A stretch of DNA of 64,000 bases. Origin: Diphasiastrum complanatum (taxonomy: Eukaryota; Streptophyta; Lycopodiopsida; Lycopodiales; Lycopodiaceae). A model generated the notes under the pieces. That model had not been told where the DNA came from. It saw only the letters and a list, made by a program, of their open reading frames with translations, and ran no database searches. The stretch covers positions 19,946,410 to 20,010,409 of the forward strand of contig CM055110.1 in NCBI GenBank assembly GCA_029204225.1, read 5' to 3'. The stretch's first letter is position 1. Each line of letters starts with the position of its first letter. The translations under genes and the position numbers were made by a program. This document shows positions 9,363 through 20,145 of the stretch, in pieces.

Positions 9363-10213
9363 CTCATCACATATATTCAGCGCGTCAGTGCGTTCCAGTC
9401 TTCTGAGCAGAGATATACTCAGGCTGCTCTCATTTCATCTTAGCATCTTCACAGTCAGGGCTACCATGTGGCTTGGTTGTCTCAGGCCTCCAGACTTCTA
9501 AGCACACTCGGCATCTCTACCACTGCCCTTCCTTCTGGTACCCATGACTACATCAGACGATTCATTTATAGAGCTTACCTGGATTGAGCCTGGAATAGTC
9601 AGTTGGGTGTCAAACCCGACTTTTATCGCTTCATTTTTTGGAGACAGATGTATCAGGGTCCCCACTGCTACCACTGTACCTACAATCTGGACTATCACAT
9701 GGTCTCAGATTCATATTGGGTCAGCTCCGTGTCTCTTCACACCAGCTTGAGATTGAGATTGGCCGGTTTCAGGGTACCCCACGAGAGGACAAGATCTGCC
9801 AGCTTTGTTCCCTAGGGGTAGTAGAGACAGAGGAGCATTTTATTTTCATTTGCCCAGCTTATTATGAGATTCGTGGGAGATACCATTGCTTGTTTAGGGA
9901 CACACCAGTTACTTTGCACTCACTTGTTACATATGAGGATCCACGTTGTGTTGCACTTATGGTCCGAGAGATGTTTCTATTACGACGGGATCTCCAGCCT
10001 CAACATCAGATTGCTCCTGACACACAGCTTCAGATTACCTCCTTTTTCTCCAGACGACGTTCACGACCAGTCCCAGACTTAGATGATGATGACGAGGATG
10101 AAGACACGACTTTCCACAGAGATCAGAGGCAGCGCACCTCCCAGCATTGCCCAGCAGCCAGACCTCTTCGGCCTACTACGAGGAGATGTCCTCCCTACAT
10201 TCGCCATTGGTAG
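9363..10213 (+). pseudogene. LINE-C ORF2 C-terminus with CCHC motif
   Basis: After several frame changes (9363-9637), the frame 9638-10213 carries GQLRVSSHQLEIEIGRFQG and a zinc motif C-x2-C-x9-H-x4-C (ICQLC to IFIC), then PAYYEIRGRYHCLF, an acidic run DLDDDDEDEDT and a basic end. Homologous to LINE-A 511-1104. Stops between 9363 and 9637 separate it from the RT. Confidence 0.75.
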
Positions 10214-10514
10214 CAGATCTCAGCTTCACTCCCCACTGCAGCTTGTATTACATCTTTCTTCAGTAGCAGCAGCAGCAGCAATAGCAGTGTTACCTCCAGG
10301 ACTTGATCTGCGGCTTGCTTCCATTATATATAGCCATTTCTTGCTTTCTACCTTTTGGTTTAGTTAACACTGATAATTGTGTTTGGATTTATTATATATG
10401 CTTTTCTTTCAATTTTTTGGAGACATTTTTCATACGCTCCCAGCTAGTCCACATACTTGATATGTACTTATTTGTCTTATATGCCTTTTGGCATGGAAAA
10501 GACATTAATAAAGC

Positions 10515-10545
10515 TTTCTTTCTTTCTTTCTCTGTCTCTCTCTCT
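10515..10545 (+). repeat. (TTTC)n/(TC)n tract between LINE-C and LINE-D
   Basis: A shorter, slightly interrupted pyrimidine tail of LINE-C (one G inside). LINE-D-side sequence starts directly after it. Confidence 0.9.
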
Positions 10546-12900
10546 ACTTCCATCTTCATCTCCTCACTGCTTCCATCTCCATGCAACTGTCACTTCTTTC
10601 TAGCTTTCTGTGTGGCTAGATCTACCTTTTATGTGCATGACACTTTCTTGCATCACCTTTAGCTACTCTAAGCTTGTTTCTCAAGATTTCATTGCTGCTA
10701 TCCTTTGCAATAGATCCTCAACAATCTGAGTTTTGAAAATTTCATTTTTCTTGATCTCAAAATTTTCGGTCTGTAAATTCCGTACATTCCGTACGTATCC
10801 GTACCTCAATGCAAGTACATGCTGACAAATGCGTAGTGCTATGTCTTGCCTTTGATCTGAATCAATTTTTGGGTCGATCGGACTTCATATGATAAAGTTA
10901 TGCTCATTTCCGTAAAACTGCTTGACTAGGGTTTGCTTGTGTATGCACATTCTTGCCATAGATTTTCCAACACACCCTCTCACACTCCACTGCTCCCTCT
11001 CAGCCATCGTTGATCCATCTGATGTGCGGAGTGCCTCGCTACTGTTCTTGCTACCTCTCTGATCTATCTCCTGCAAATCATCCTACGGCTTCATTTCACC
11101 TGCCTCCAGGCTTTGTCTTGCGCACAAAGCATGCTAAGAAGTTTATGTCTACAGGCTCTGGTGGAGTTGCATGTTTGTACAAGTCTAACAGCCTTGCTAG
11201 ACTCTCTCTACAGAGTTCCATATTGCTTGCAGGGGACTCTAACGCACACACAACCGCTCCCCGGTATGCTGACACACTCTCTCTTCATCCGTTGGATATC
11301 TCTTATGCCCGTTATTCTCGGGACTCATCAGCGACGGTTACGCCTTTTGGGGAACAGCTCTGAGGTTGGCTCAAGCACACGGTCTCATTATCCTTAACAG
11401 TCTTCTTCAGTGGCCATCCTCCTCTGCATATACTTGCCACCCATTTGGTGGCGGTCACAGCGTAGTGGACTATTTGTTGCATCTCCTGCTTTATTGCCCT
11501 GCCTAGCATCCTTCACCATCTCTACCCCGGTGCTCGCTGATCACTCTCTGCTCTACCTCTCCTTCTCTCCATACCTTGGGCCACCAATCTCCTTCACCCC
11601 ATTCTTACAGCAGACGATGCCATGAATGTCCAGAACTACGCACTATTATGATAGGTCATACCATGGCCATGTTGTACGCCACTATTCTCCAGAACTTCGT
11701 TACGGTAGAGGCTGATTCTCGACTATTGTATGCAACTGGGGCCAAGCTAGCTTCTGTCGGGGATATAGCATTCTTGATCATGTCCTCACCCTACGTACTA
11801 TCATTGAGGAGGCAAAGCATATGGGCAAGAAGGTATTTGCTTGTTTCATTGATCTCTCTAAGGCCTTTGATATTGTTCCCCGTCGTCTTTTGATCAGCAG
11901 ACTACATCAGCTCGGCTTTTCCGACTCTAGTCTCGCCGCAATGGTTGCTCTGTATGAGAGAGTTCTAGCACGTATTCGGCTGGGTACTGATTTGTCTTCT
12001 CCCATCCGCAGCACTGTTGGTGTCAAGCAAGGCTGTCCACTCTCCCCTCTACTATTTGCACTTTATATTGATGATCTTGAGCTCCTCATTCGTGAAGAAG
12101 GTGGAGATGGTTGCCCGCTGGCTCATCTGCTCATCCCCATTCTGCTTTATGCTGATGATATTGTCCTACTTTGTCCCTCACCATAAGGGTTGCAATGTCA
12201 CTTACAGGTCGTACATCGGTTTTGTGCTGCTTGGGGTCTCTCTGTTAACTTAAAAAAGACGAAGATCATGATTTTCAACACCAATCGACAGAGCCTTCAC
12301 AATTATCAATTCTTCTATGACGGCCAGGAAGTTGACATTGTTTCCTCTTGTACTTGCTTGGGAGTCCTATTTACTACGCCCCTTCATGGTTTCTGCCAGG
12401 CTGCATTTGCGCACATTTCCTCCGGTCTTTCAGCATTGGTCCAGTTCGAGTGTGGTTGTACAATGAATCATATTTTTGATCCCGCAACTAGATGCCAGTT
12501 GTTTCACACACAGGTGGTTCCAACAATGATGTATGCCTCCGAGATCTAATTGCCAGCACTCTCTCCAGACTGGGCAGACATTTCCCGCATTCAGGCCACT
12601 ATGTTGGGTCGCATGATACCTATCAAGACTACCACCCCTCGTGATATCCCATATGTTGAGTTTGCTACTCCTCCGATCATCCTTGAGGGCTTTTTCCGCC
12701 TTATTCTTTTCCTTCAGCGGATTCAGGAGATTCGTGCATCTCACCCGGATAGATACATAGTTGTTGCGGTTACTTCTTCACGTGTCCTAGCTGATTCTCA
12801 TGCCAAGATCTTCTGGTACCAGCAGGCGTCTCTGATCTCTTACGACATCTGGGCATCTCTCCTGCTACCACTACCAAAGAATAGCATAGGCAGCAACGCG
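10546..12900 (+). mobile_element. LINE-D, 3'-truncated and decayed LINE
   Basis: 10546-11000 holds a 5' region without a clear ORF; it contains three TCCGTAC units near 10775-10800. Endonuclease traces follow (GSGGVACLYKS near 11155, GGGHSVVDYLL near 11450), then a deletion to the RT (11576-12186 and 12190-12549) and post-RT sequence (12550-12900). The CCHC region, 3' UTR and TC tail are missing; at about 12900 it runs directly into LINE-E ORF1. Confidence 0.75.
11821..12549 (+). pseudogene. LINE-D reverse transcriptase fragment
   Basis: RT blocks CFIDLSKAFDIVPRRLL, GVKQGCPLSPLLFALYIDDL and YADDIVLL (near 12148) lie in one frame with a TAA at 12184-12186. VNLKKTKIMIFNTNRQ and the thumb (CTCLGVLF) follow to a TAA at 12547-12549. 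12550-12900 continues with DWADISRIQATMLGRMI. The fingers region upstream is shortened by deletion. Confidence 0.8.
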
Positions 12901-13039
12901 GCTGCCTGCTGAATCCCCTTGCCAAATAACCCCCCTTGCCCCCTCTGATGACCTCCGAGAATTATATCTACTACTCCATTCCCTCCTGCTAGGCTCCTTC
13001 CTATTCGTATCTCCTCCAATTCTGCTGCTAGCTCTTTTT

Positions 13040-13566
13040 CTCTTCAAGAACCACCACCTACCTTGAAACAAGAAATCTTATAGTTGAAGGAAAAAGTGTC
13101 ATCTTTGATCAATGAAAATAGCATGTTGCAATCCAAAATTGCATCACTAGAGCAATCAATTGGAACCAAGCAGATTGTAGCTTCAAAGTCTACTACCATG
13201 ATGATATGGGAATTGGAACATAAGATCGAGCAGCAAAAAGAAGAGGCCCTTTCTTGGGCAAAGGTACCAAACCAAGCGCTCCCATATCCTCAATCATTTC
13301 AGCCACCATTTTGGAAGAAAAATCTAGAGGCCAAAAGGCCCACAACATTAGAGTTCGAGGGAACCCTGATACACAAGATGCCATGGCTGAAGCTAAGCGA
13401 TTCCTTGACACCACATTAGGTCACAGAGTGGACGGACTAGATTCCGCATGGAGGACCACTAGAGATTCAGCCACATTGATTATCCATTCTACTTCCCTGG
13501 TTGAGGAAAGGCATAAAGCCTTCCAAGAAGCCCGAGAGTCTGAAAGACAGATCATATATTGAGATG
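13040..13566 (+). pseudogene. LINE-E ORF1 fragment
   Basis: Coiled coil LKEKVSSLINENSML, then SWAK, then with a frame change PSAPISSIISATILEEKSR, an RRM-like part (HNIRVRGNPDTQDAMAEAK, TLIIHSTSL) and the CTD start VEERHKAFQEARESER. Frameshift near 13255 and TGA at about 13560. It is closest in sequence to LINE-C ORF1. Confidence 0.75.
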
Positions 13567-13609
13567 GAAGTGTGATAGCACTCCTAGCAGTTCCTAGTTC
13601 TAGGGATTT

Positions 13610-13643
13610 GGGGTCCCCGGGTTCGGGAGTACCCCGGGGCCCC
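13610..13643 (+). promoter_or_regulatory. ORF1/ORF2 junction hairpin of LINE-E
   Basis: GGGGTCCCCGGG (13610-13621) faces CCCCGGGGCCCC (13632-13643) across a 10-base loop: 11 of 12 pairs. It is the clearest of the three junction hairpins. Confidence 0.6.
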
Positions 13644-13654
13644 ATCCACACCGT

Positions 13655-14364
13655 TTCCAGATTGAGTATGGAACTGTGATGGTATACACTCATCTTCTAC
13701 AACAAGCGATTTGATTGATTTCATCAGTCGACGTGATTTACTACTTTTCATTGAGACTCATGAGAGTCATTAGTGAGGCCTACCCACTTTTCCAAGGTAT
13801 AAATGGAATTTTGTATACAGATCTGAGATTAGATAAACTAGTGGTCAAGGTTCCGGAGACGTCGCGTGCTTATACAAGGAGTCTCTTCACCCGGTCATTG
13901 AGTTCATCAGACATGACAAGCATGCACATTATATTTGGATTCATATTGCTGGATAGGATATTGGTTTGGACAGGGACCTCGAGTCTCTGTCTTTTGTTGA
14001 TGGTATTGGCTCACCCTACCTTGATGTCTCATCAAATATTGTCAAATTCGTAGAGCGTGTTTCCTCACAAGGGATTTTAAAGCTAGGACATCTTCACGAC
14101 AGTCAGAGTTTCACAACATCATCGACCAGCTTCGTGTTCATGCTCTTGATAGTGATGGGATGAAAGTTACCAAGAATTTCGAGGACAGTTCGGGACCTAT
14201 TATCCCATATGGTGAGTACTTATTACAGTTTGGCAATGGCCTAACTTGTTGGCCTGATTCTGGTAGATATACTTGTCATCCTTATGGTGGCGGTCATAAT
14301 GTTGTTGATTATCTCATGGGGTCACCATCCTCTACACCTCTCATCTCTGATTATCATATCTCTC
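13655..14364 (+). pseudogene. LINE-E endonuclease, degenerate
   Basis: Traces in several frames: VWNCDGIHSSS, RRDLLLFIETHESH, DVACLYKESLHPVIEF, GIGSPYLDVSSNIVKF, GNGLTCWPDSGRYTCHPYG and GGHNVVDYLMGSP. Multiple stops and frameshifts. Confidence 0.7.
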
Positions 14365-14881
14365 TGTTACGTACCCATAAGGGTACGCAACATGAAACTT
14401 GAGGTGACGGTTCAGTTATGGGACGGAACGTTGATCTGGAGCTATAGGTCTTTTGGGTGCCACTTGTCAATGTCTCATTGGCATGCGGTGACTCGTTGTT
14501 ATGGACCCGCGTCAGTGTGCACAACTGCCGCACTCATGCGTGACTCCTATGGAGGGAGATGACCCACCTGGACTATGTATATAGAGGTGGATCTCCATGA
14601 GCGGGGTATTCATTCTCTCCTGGAGAATGAAGAGCTCTTCCACTGGTGGTCAGATCAGGACGAGTATCTAGGCCTCAGGATGTAGGTAGGTGAGGGTCGA
14701 GGGTAAGGCATGGTGGTATGGGACACCATGGCTTACATGAGATCCGAGCTTGCTTGATGGTGGTCTGTAGCTCTAGTGCACGGGGGTGAGGTGGCAGTAC
14801 CTCTATGGTTGGGTGGTAACGTAGCGTTCGTCACTTGTTTGTACTTTAGCAATGACCGGCATGACGATGGGGATTCTAACA
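14365..14881 (+). repeat. Gypsy-1 5' LTR
   Basis: 517 bp, TGTTACG...CTAACA. It begins with a perfect hairpin (CGTACCC 14370-14376, GGGTACG 14381-14387). A TATA-like TATGTATATAGA lies near 14573. Compared with the 3' LTR it lacks about 12 bp (CATGTCGTTAGT-type segment) and a 3-bp TAG; otherwise it is nearly identical. Confidence 0.95.
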
Positions 14882-14883
14882 GT

Positions 14884-14896
14884 TGGTATTAGAGCC
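14884..14896 (+). other. Gypsy-1 primer binding site
   Basis: TGGTATTAGAGCC, two bases after the LTR. It differs by one base from the usual plant initiator-Met tRNA complement TGGTATCAGAGCC. Confidence 0.85.
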
Positions 14897-16447
14897 ATCG
14901 ATCATTGTGAATAAGGTGCAATCGCTCTAACTTATTTTATTGGTTGGTTTGAGCTTTTAGCTGATGTTTTTAAAGGCTTAGTTGATTTCGTTGAATCGAT
15001 CCGAACATCTTTGCTTTTTGGTTCGTCTCAATCTGAGGTCGTTCTGATTGAAAACGAACCACCTTTGCTAGCTACGGTGGTAGTAGTCGGTTTCTTGTGA
15101 ATGTTTTACGGTTTTTAAAACTTCAAAAACCGATTTCGTTTTTGGCCTTATTTGGAGCTTTGGAAGTCGAAATTTTTTTTGCCTACAAAGTTTTTCTTTG
15201 TTACAAAAAAAATTTGCCAAAAAAAAAAAAAAAAAAAATTCCTCGGGCACCCGTGCGTCCACGCGGATCTGCGCACCTGCCTGCTGGTTTCCGTACCGCC
15301 CACTATCAGATCTTTCTGTGCCTTTTTCTAGGCAGCCACTGTAGTTTGCGGGACTCCCACACATCTGCTTACTGGAGGAGCTTTCTTTATGTATAATAAT
15401 TACTCTTCACAGATTCCTTAACTCTTGGTTATAAAGGATTTTTTGTACCTTACAAGTACAATACACCTGGATATGTTGAGAAAATTTTCAAAGCAAAGAC
15501 AAGCTTTGCTTTTCTCAACGTAGGTTGCAAAGCCTTTCTTTTTGCAATGTAAACCAAAGGGTTAAGGCCTTGTTTAGTCTACGTGAACATGATTGAAAGC
15601 TGTTTGTACTTGTAAAGTACATGGTAAACTTTGAAACTTTGTTTCAAAGCTTTTTTTTGTTTAACTTTTAATCTAAAAGTTATTCTAGTTTACAAAGTTT
15701 CTATTCTAAGTTATAAAACTTAGTCTCAAAGTTTGTAAATAAAAGCTTTTGTAAACTTTGAATTTCCTTCAACTAAATTTTGAAGAAAGGGGGGAAGAAA
15801 TAAAACAAAAGTACACAGTTGTACTTGCAGGCTGTACGTGCTGCAGGTACAGACCTGTGTACCCTTTTTCTTGTTTTTCTTAGCCTCTTTCTTGGACTTA
15901 ATCCTCCTCTTTGTAATCTTCCACCTACACACCAAGAAAAATTGGTAAATCTTTCATCCTTTTCACTTTTGGGGAGGAAATTTGATGTTTTTTCCTCCAC
16001 CTCCTCCTCATGAACGTATAGTTGTACCTGCACTTTCTCCTTTGCCTAAGGACAAGCCTTAGAGGAGATTTAGGTGTATCTTTAGGCCATAAGGCCATGA
16101 GGTCAAGGCGGTGACCCAAAAGTTGGGTGGGGACGTGACCCAAGTGACCCTTGGGTGAGGTGGCGTAAAGAGGGTGGTGGCCATGTGAGTTGAGGGTAGG
16201 TGGACCCCATAAGGGGATGCCACTTGTTTTAGGTGCCCATGTGCTTGCTAGGTGGCGACCATAAGGCCCGCCACCCGACAAGGCTTTTTTAAGAAGGAAA
16301 AGAAGTGGGATGGGGGGTATAGGCTCCATTTCCTTCATTGAGGTGCTTATTGTGGCTTAGTCTCCTTGAGTATTGGTCTCAAGTTCTCTAAGTCCTTTTG
16401 TTGCGAAGCCCTTGCAGTTTTTTCTTTGCTTTCTTCCTTAGTGCGCC
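14897..16447 (+). other. Gypsy-1 untranslated leader, hairpin-rich
   Basis: About 1.55 kb without a convincing ORF. 15490-15860 holds a series of perfect short hairpins: AAAGCAAAG/CTTTGCTTT (15490-15512), TTGCAAA/TTTGCAA (15525-15547), TGTACTT/AAGTACA (15605-15621), CTTTGAAAC/GTTTCAAAG (15629-15649) and CTAAGTT/AACTTAG near 15704-15722. A 19-base A run lies near 15220. Confidence 0.7.
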
Positions 16448-17359
16448 ATGGACCCTGTTATGCCCTCGGGTGAACGACCATCTTCACCACTTCCTCCTCC
16501 TGATGTAGACACTAACCAGCTTGTTCAGGCCCTAAATATGCTGCAAAATCAAATTTTAGAAATGCAGGCCAAGCATGCCGCGGCCGAGCAAGAGTGGCGT
16601 TCTTCGACGCACTCGCAGTCCGTTGGCGCTTATCCAATGTTTAATCCGGAATTCTTTTCGGGTGAAAAGAAAGACCGGCTTCCCGATGTGGTATTGTCTT
16701 GGCTAGATCGATGGAATAGTCATTTTTCCATGCACGATGCGCCTGATAGTACGAAGATCGCTTCTGCTCTCATGTTTTTACGCAAAAAAGCGTTTACATG
16801 GTGGCAGGATCTAAAGGAGAGGGGTACTGCCCCTTCTACATGGGACGCCTTTCAAGAAGCCTTTAAAACGGCTTTTCTTCTGGTGTTGGATGATTTTGAG
16901 CATTGGCGGCGTTTTACCACAATGCATATGGGTACTAGGCCGTTAGATGCCTATATCCAGGAATTCCAAGAAAATTTGCCTCGATTCGCCTCGCGAATCG
17001 ATCCTATCTTGTTAAAGTTACATTTTATCTTGGGGCTTCCAAAGGAATTTCAGCTAGAAGTGCGGTGTAACCAACCGCAGACAATCGAAGATGCGGTTTA
17101 CGTTGCGAAAATCTTCGATGACGCCCATTTTGCCTCTCGTAAGGAGTAGGCTTTGCTCGAGTTTGAACAGAAAGAAAAGAAATTTTTCAAGAAGCGGGGC
17201 AGAGACAAGACGGCAGACACCGGTTCCCAAGGCGGGAAAAAGCGCGTCAAATTGGAATGCGCCGACTACGACAAGGCGAGAACCGGCGGGTTGTGCTTCT
17301 CCTGCATGGAGAAGGGGCATCTTTCAAAAGATTGCCCAAAGAAAAAGCAAAAGAAATAA
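16448..17359 (+). pseudogene. Gypsy-1 gag (capsid and zinc knuckle)
   Basis: Gag starts at ATG 16448 (MDPVMPSGERP). A coiled segment (LNMLQNQILEMQAKHA) precedes the capsid-like core FFSGEKKDRLPDVVLSWLDRW, WWQDLKERG and LHFILGLPKEFQLEVR. A TAG (17147-17149) interrupts the frame, which continues unchanged into a basic region and a CCHC knuckle CFSCMEKGHLSKDC, ending at TAA 17357-17359. Pol follows in the same frame, so both stops look like mutations of a single gag-pol polyprotein. Confidence 0.85.
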
Positions 17360-19440
17360 CCTAAATCTTTTAAAGCGCCAGGTAATTCTAGTATTTCTTT
17401 TGCTGATCTATCCTTTAAGGATGGCACTAGTTGCAAGAATTGTTGTTTTAATACAGCTGTTTTTGGCCCCCACGATCTCATTCATATGAATGGAATTGTA
17501 GGACGCCAAGCTGTGACTGTTCTGTTTGATGATGGTTCCACACATAACTTCATAAATGCTAAACTGGTGCAAAAGCTCAAGGCTGCTACCGCGCCAAGTA
17601 ATTACTTGTATGTGGTGAAAATGGCGTCGGGGGAAGATCGACAAGCTTGGGATCAGCTTGTTCCTCAGCTGCCGCTTCAAATTCAAGATTATGTTGAACT
17701 GCTAGATTTTCATATTATGAACTTGGATAGCGTAGACATAATCTTAGGAAAAGAATGGTTTTATTCTAAAAATGAGTCTTCAAGAAAAGATTATGTTAGT
17801 CATAGTATTTCTTTTTTGCATAAAGGCTCGTTGGTTGAGCTAAAAGGCGATGTAAATAGGCCTTTTGATCCTTTGGTTTCTGCTTTAGAAGTTGTAGAAT
17901 ATTTGAAAGATTCTGGTAATAAAGTTTATCTTTGTTTTTTGAAAGATGAAATTTATGTGGATGACCATGCAGTCCAGAGTCTAAATATTGATTTATCGCA
18001 TTTGCCTTTGAATGTGTCCGTAAATAATCCCTTAAGTGTTAACTCACCTGAAGGAATAATATTTAACAAACTTAGGCAAGAATATAGCGATGTTTTTCCT
18101 GATAAACTCTTTGGTGGCCTACCTCCCCAAAGGAGTGTTGACCATCAGATAGAGTTGCTTCCTGGAAGCCAACCTGTATCTCTTTTTCCATACAAGGTTA
18201 GCATCAAGGAAGAGGATGAAATTTCTAAGCAGTTACAAGAACTCCTTAGGATGGGCCACATACGGCATAGTAAGTCCCCTTGGGGAGCACCAATCCTTTC
18301 AGTTAGTAAAAAGGATGGCAGCACACGTTTGTGTGGTGACTTTAAAAAGTTAAATGATTTAACCATCAAGAACAGACATCCCTTACCTAGGATGGATGAT
18401 CTTATGGATCGTCTGAATGGGGCTAAGTATTTCTCCAAGATTGATCTTAGATCAGGATACCATCAAATAAGGATTAGGAACGAAGATGTTCCTAAGACTG
18501 GATTTCGATCCAGATATGGCCATTATGAGTTTTTAGTGTTACCCTTTGGACTCACGAATGTGCCTACCACTTTCCAACAAATGATGAACGATATTCTTCG
18601 TCCATATCTAGGAAAGTTTGTGGTGGTGTATTTGGACGATTATAGTCGGACCCTTGAGGAGCATGAAGAGCATCTTCGTATTGTCTTAGATCTTCTAAGG
18701 CAAGAAAAGCTCTATGCTAAGGAGTCGAAGTGTGAGTTCTTTCAAACTAAACTCAAATACCTGGGCCATGTCATATCGGATAAAGGTCTTGAAATCGATT
18801 ATGACAAAGTCCGCAAGGTGCGAGAATGGCCGAGACCTTTGACAATTCGTGATGTGAAATCTTTTTTGGGCTTCACAGGATTCTTTCACAGGTTCATTTT
18901 GGACTATGCCTTAATAGCATTGCCCTTGACGAACGTTCTTAAGGGGGTGAAGAAAATATGTAGCCGCAGAAAAAGTCCATTGATAATGTGGACGGATGAA
19001 ATGAATGAGAGTTTTGAGACTCTCAAGCACTGTGTTTCTACGGCTCCAATTTTGCATATTGTCGATCCTAACCGGCCCTTTGTGGTTGATACGGATGCTA
19101 GCGACTTTGCTGTTGGAGCGGTCCTTTATTAGGACGGTAGACCAGTTGCTTTTGAAAGCAAGAAGCTGGATCCTGCTCAGACTAGGTATTCTACTTATGA
19201 GAAGGAGCTTTTTGTTGTCATTCACGCGTTAAAAATCTGGAGGCATTATCTTTATGGTGCTAGATTTACGGTAATGACTGATCACCAATCCCTTAAGTAT
19301 ATCTGTGATGCTAAGGACCTTCGTGGCGGTAAGGCTAGATGGTCGGAACTCATTTAGGAGTTTGTCTTCGACATTAAGTATCGTAAAGGTACGTCGAACT
19401 ATGTTGCCGATGCCTTGAGCCGGATTGGAGAGATTAATAG
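17360..19440 (+). pseudogene. Gypsy-1 pol: protease, RT, RNase H
   Basis: Same frame as gag. Protease core VLFDDGSTHNFINAKLV near 17520. RT from PVSLFPYKVS through GAPILSVSKKDGSTRLCGDF, DLRSGYHQIRI, LPFGLTNVPTTFQQMMN. The catalytic box reads YLDDYSRTLEEHE, three residues shorter than the [16 protein letters not shown]-type of gypsy-3, a deletion just behind the Asp pair. RNase H: DTDASDFAVGAVLY, then TAG 19130-19132, FESKKLDPAQTRYSTYEKE, TDHQSLKYI, TAG near 19357, YVADALSR. A frameshift follows before the integrase. Confidence 0.87.
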
Positions 19441-19489
19441 TTATGCTTTGCTGAGATCCAATCTGATTTGTATCTTTCACTACGGGATC

Positions 19490-20145
19490 TTTGTCGAATC
19501 GATAGGTTTTTTGGTCGCATCTGGCTAGATGTCCTGACAGGAAATTCTTGATCTAGTGATGACCTTGGGATGCAGGATCCCAAGCAATCCCGTAATGATA
19601 AGTTACTTGAAGACTATTCCATAAGGAATGGCCTGCTTTTCCGAAAGGGAAAGGTTTGTATGCCGGATAGGGAAGACTTGCGAGCCCAAATCCTGCAGCA
19701 GTGTCATGACAACCCTTGTGCTGGTCACCCAGGCATACAGAGGACACTTGACCTTGTTAGGCAGAATTTCTTCTGGCCTAAGATGAAAGGTCATGTGGAG
19801 GCATACGTTCAAAGTTGTGAACAATGCCAACAAAACAAAGTAGAAAGATTCAAAGTTGCGAGTCTTTTACATCCCTTGGAAATTCCCAATAAGAAATGGG
19901 AAAGTATTTCAATGGATTTTGTGGTTGGACTCCCTAAAACTCGGAGTGATCACGATGCCATTTGGGTGGTAGTTGATAGGCTAACCAAGATGGCGCAATT
20001 TATACCAACTAAATTAATTGTCAAGGCATCTGAACTAGCCCAGCTTTTCGTTGAAAAGTTGTTCAGATTGTATGGTTTGTCGAATGATATTGTTAGTGAT
20101 CGCGACTCCAAGTTCACTGGCAAGTTCTGGCAAGCAGTTTTTTAA
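19490..20145 (+). pseudogene. Gypsy-1 integrase, N-terminal and catalytic core
   Basis: RIWLDVLTGN-type linker (19497 onward), then the zinc-binding HHCC part (HDNPCAGHPG to CEQCQQNK). The core has SMDFVVGLPKT, VVDRLTKMAQFIPTK and DIVSDRDSKFTGKFWQAVF. A TAA at 20143-20145 interrupts it; the frame continues unchanged after it. Confidence 0.87.

Larger units (their letters stand above)
5343..10514 (+). mobile_element. LINE-C, near full-length TC-tailed LINE
   Basis: About 5.2 kb between two TC tracts. It keeps all modules in order: ORF1, junction hairpin, endonuclease, RT, thumb, CCHC motif, acidic C-terminus, 3' UTR, stem-loop (10483-10503) and TTAATAAAGC tail. It is the best reference copy in the window, but it carries one stop in ORF1 and several frameshifts in ORF2. 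Confidence 0.88.
12905..14364 (+). mobile_element. LINE-E, 5' segment (ORF1 and endonuclease)
   Basis: A 5'-truncated LINE fused to LINE-D. It has ORF1 from the Pro-rich/coiled-coil part onward, the junction hairpin (13610-13643) and a degenerate endonuclease up to GGGHNVVDYLMGSP. It is cut at 14364 by the gypsy-1 insertion and resumes at 21505. Confidence 0.8.

Noticed and set aside
10770-10805. Three TCCGTAC units as a regulatory array
   Set aside because: Too short and unsupported; it lies in decayed LINE-D 5' sequence.
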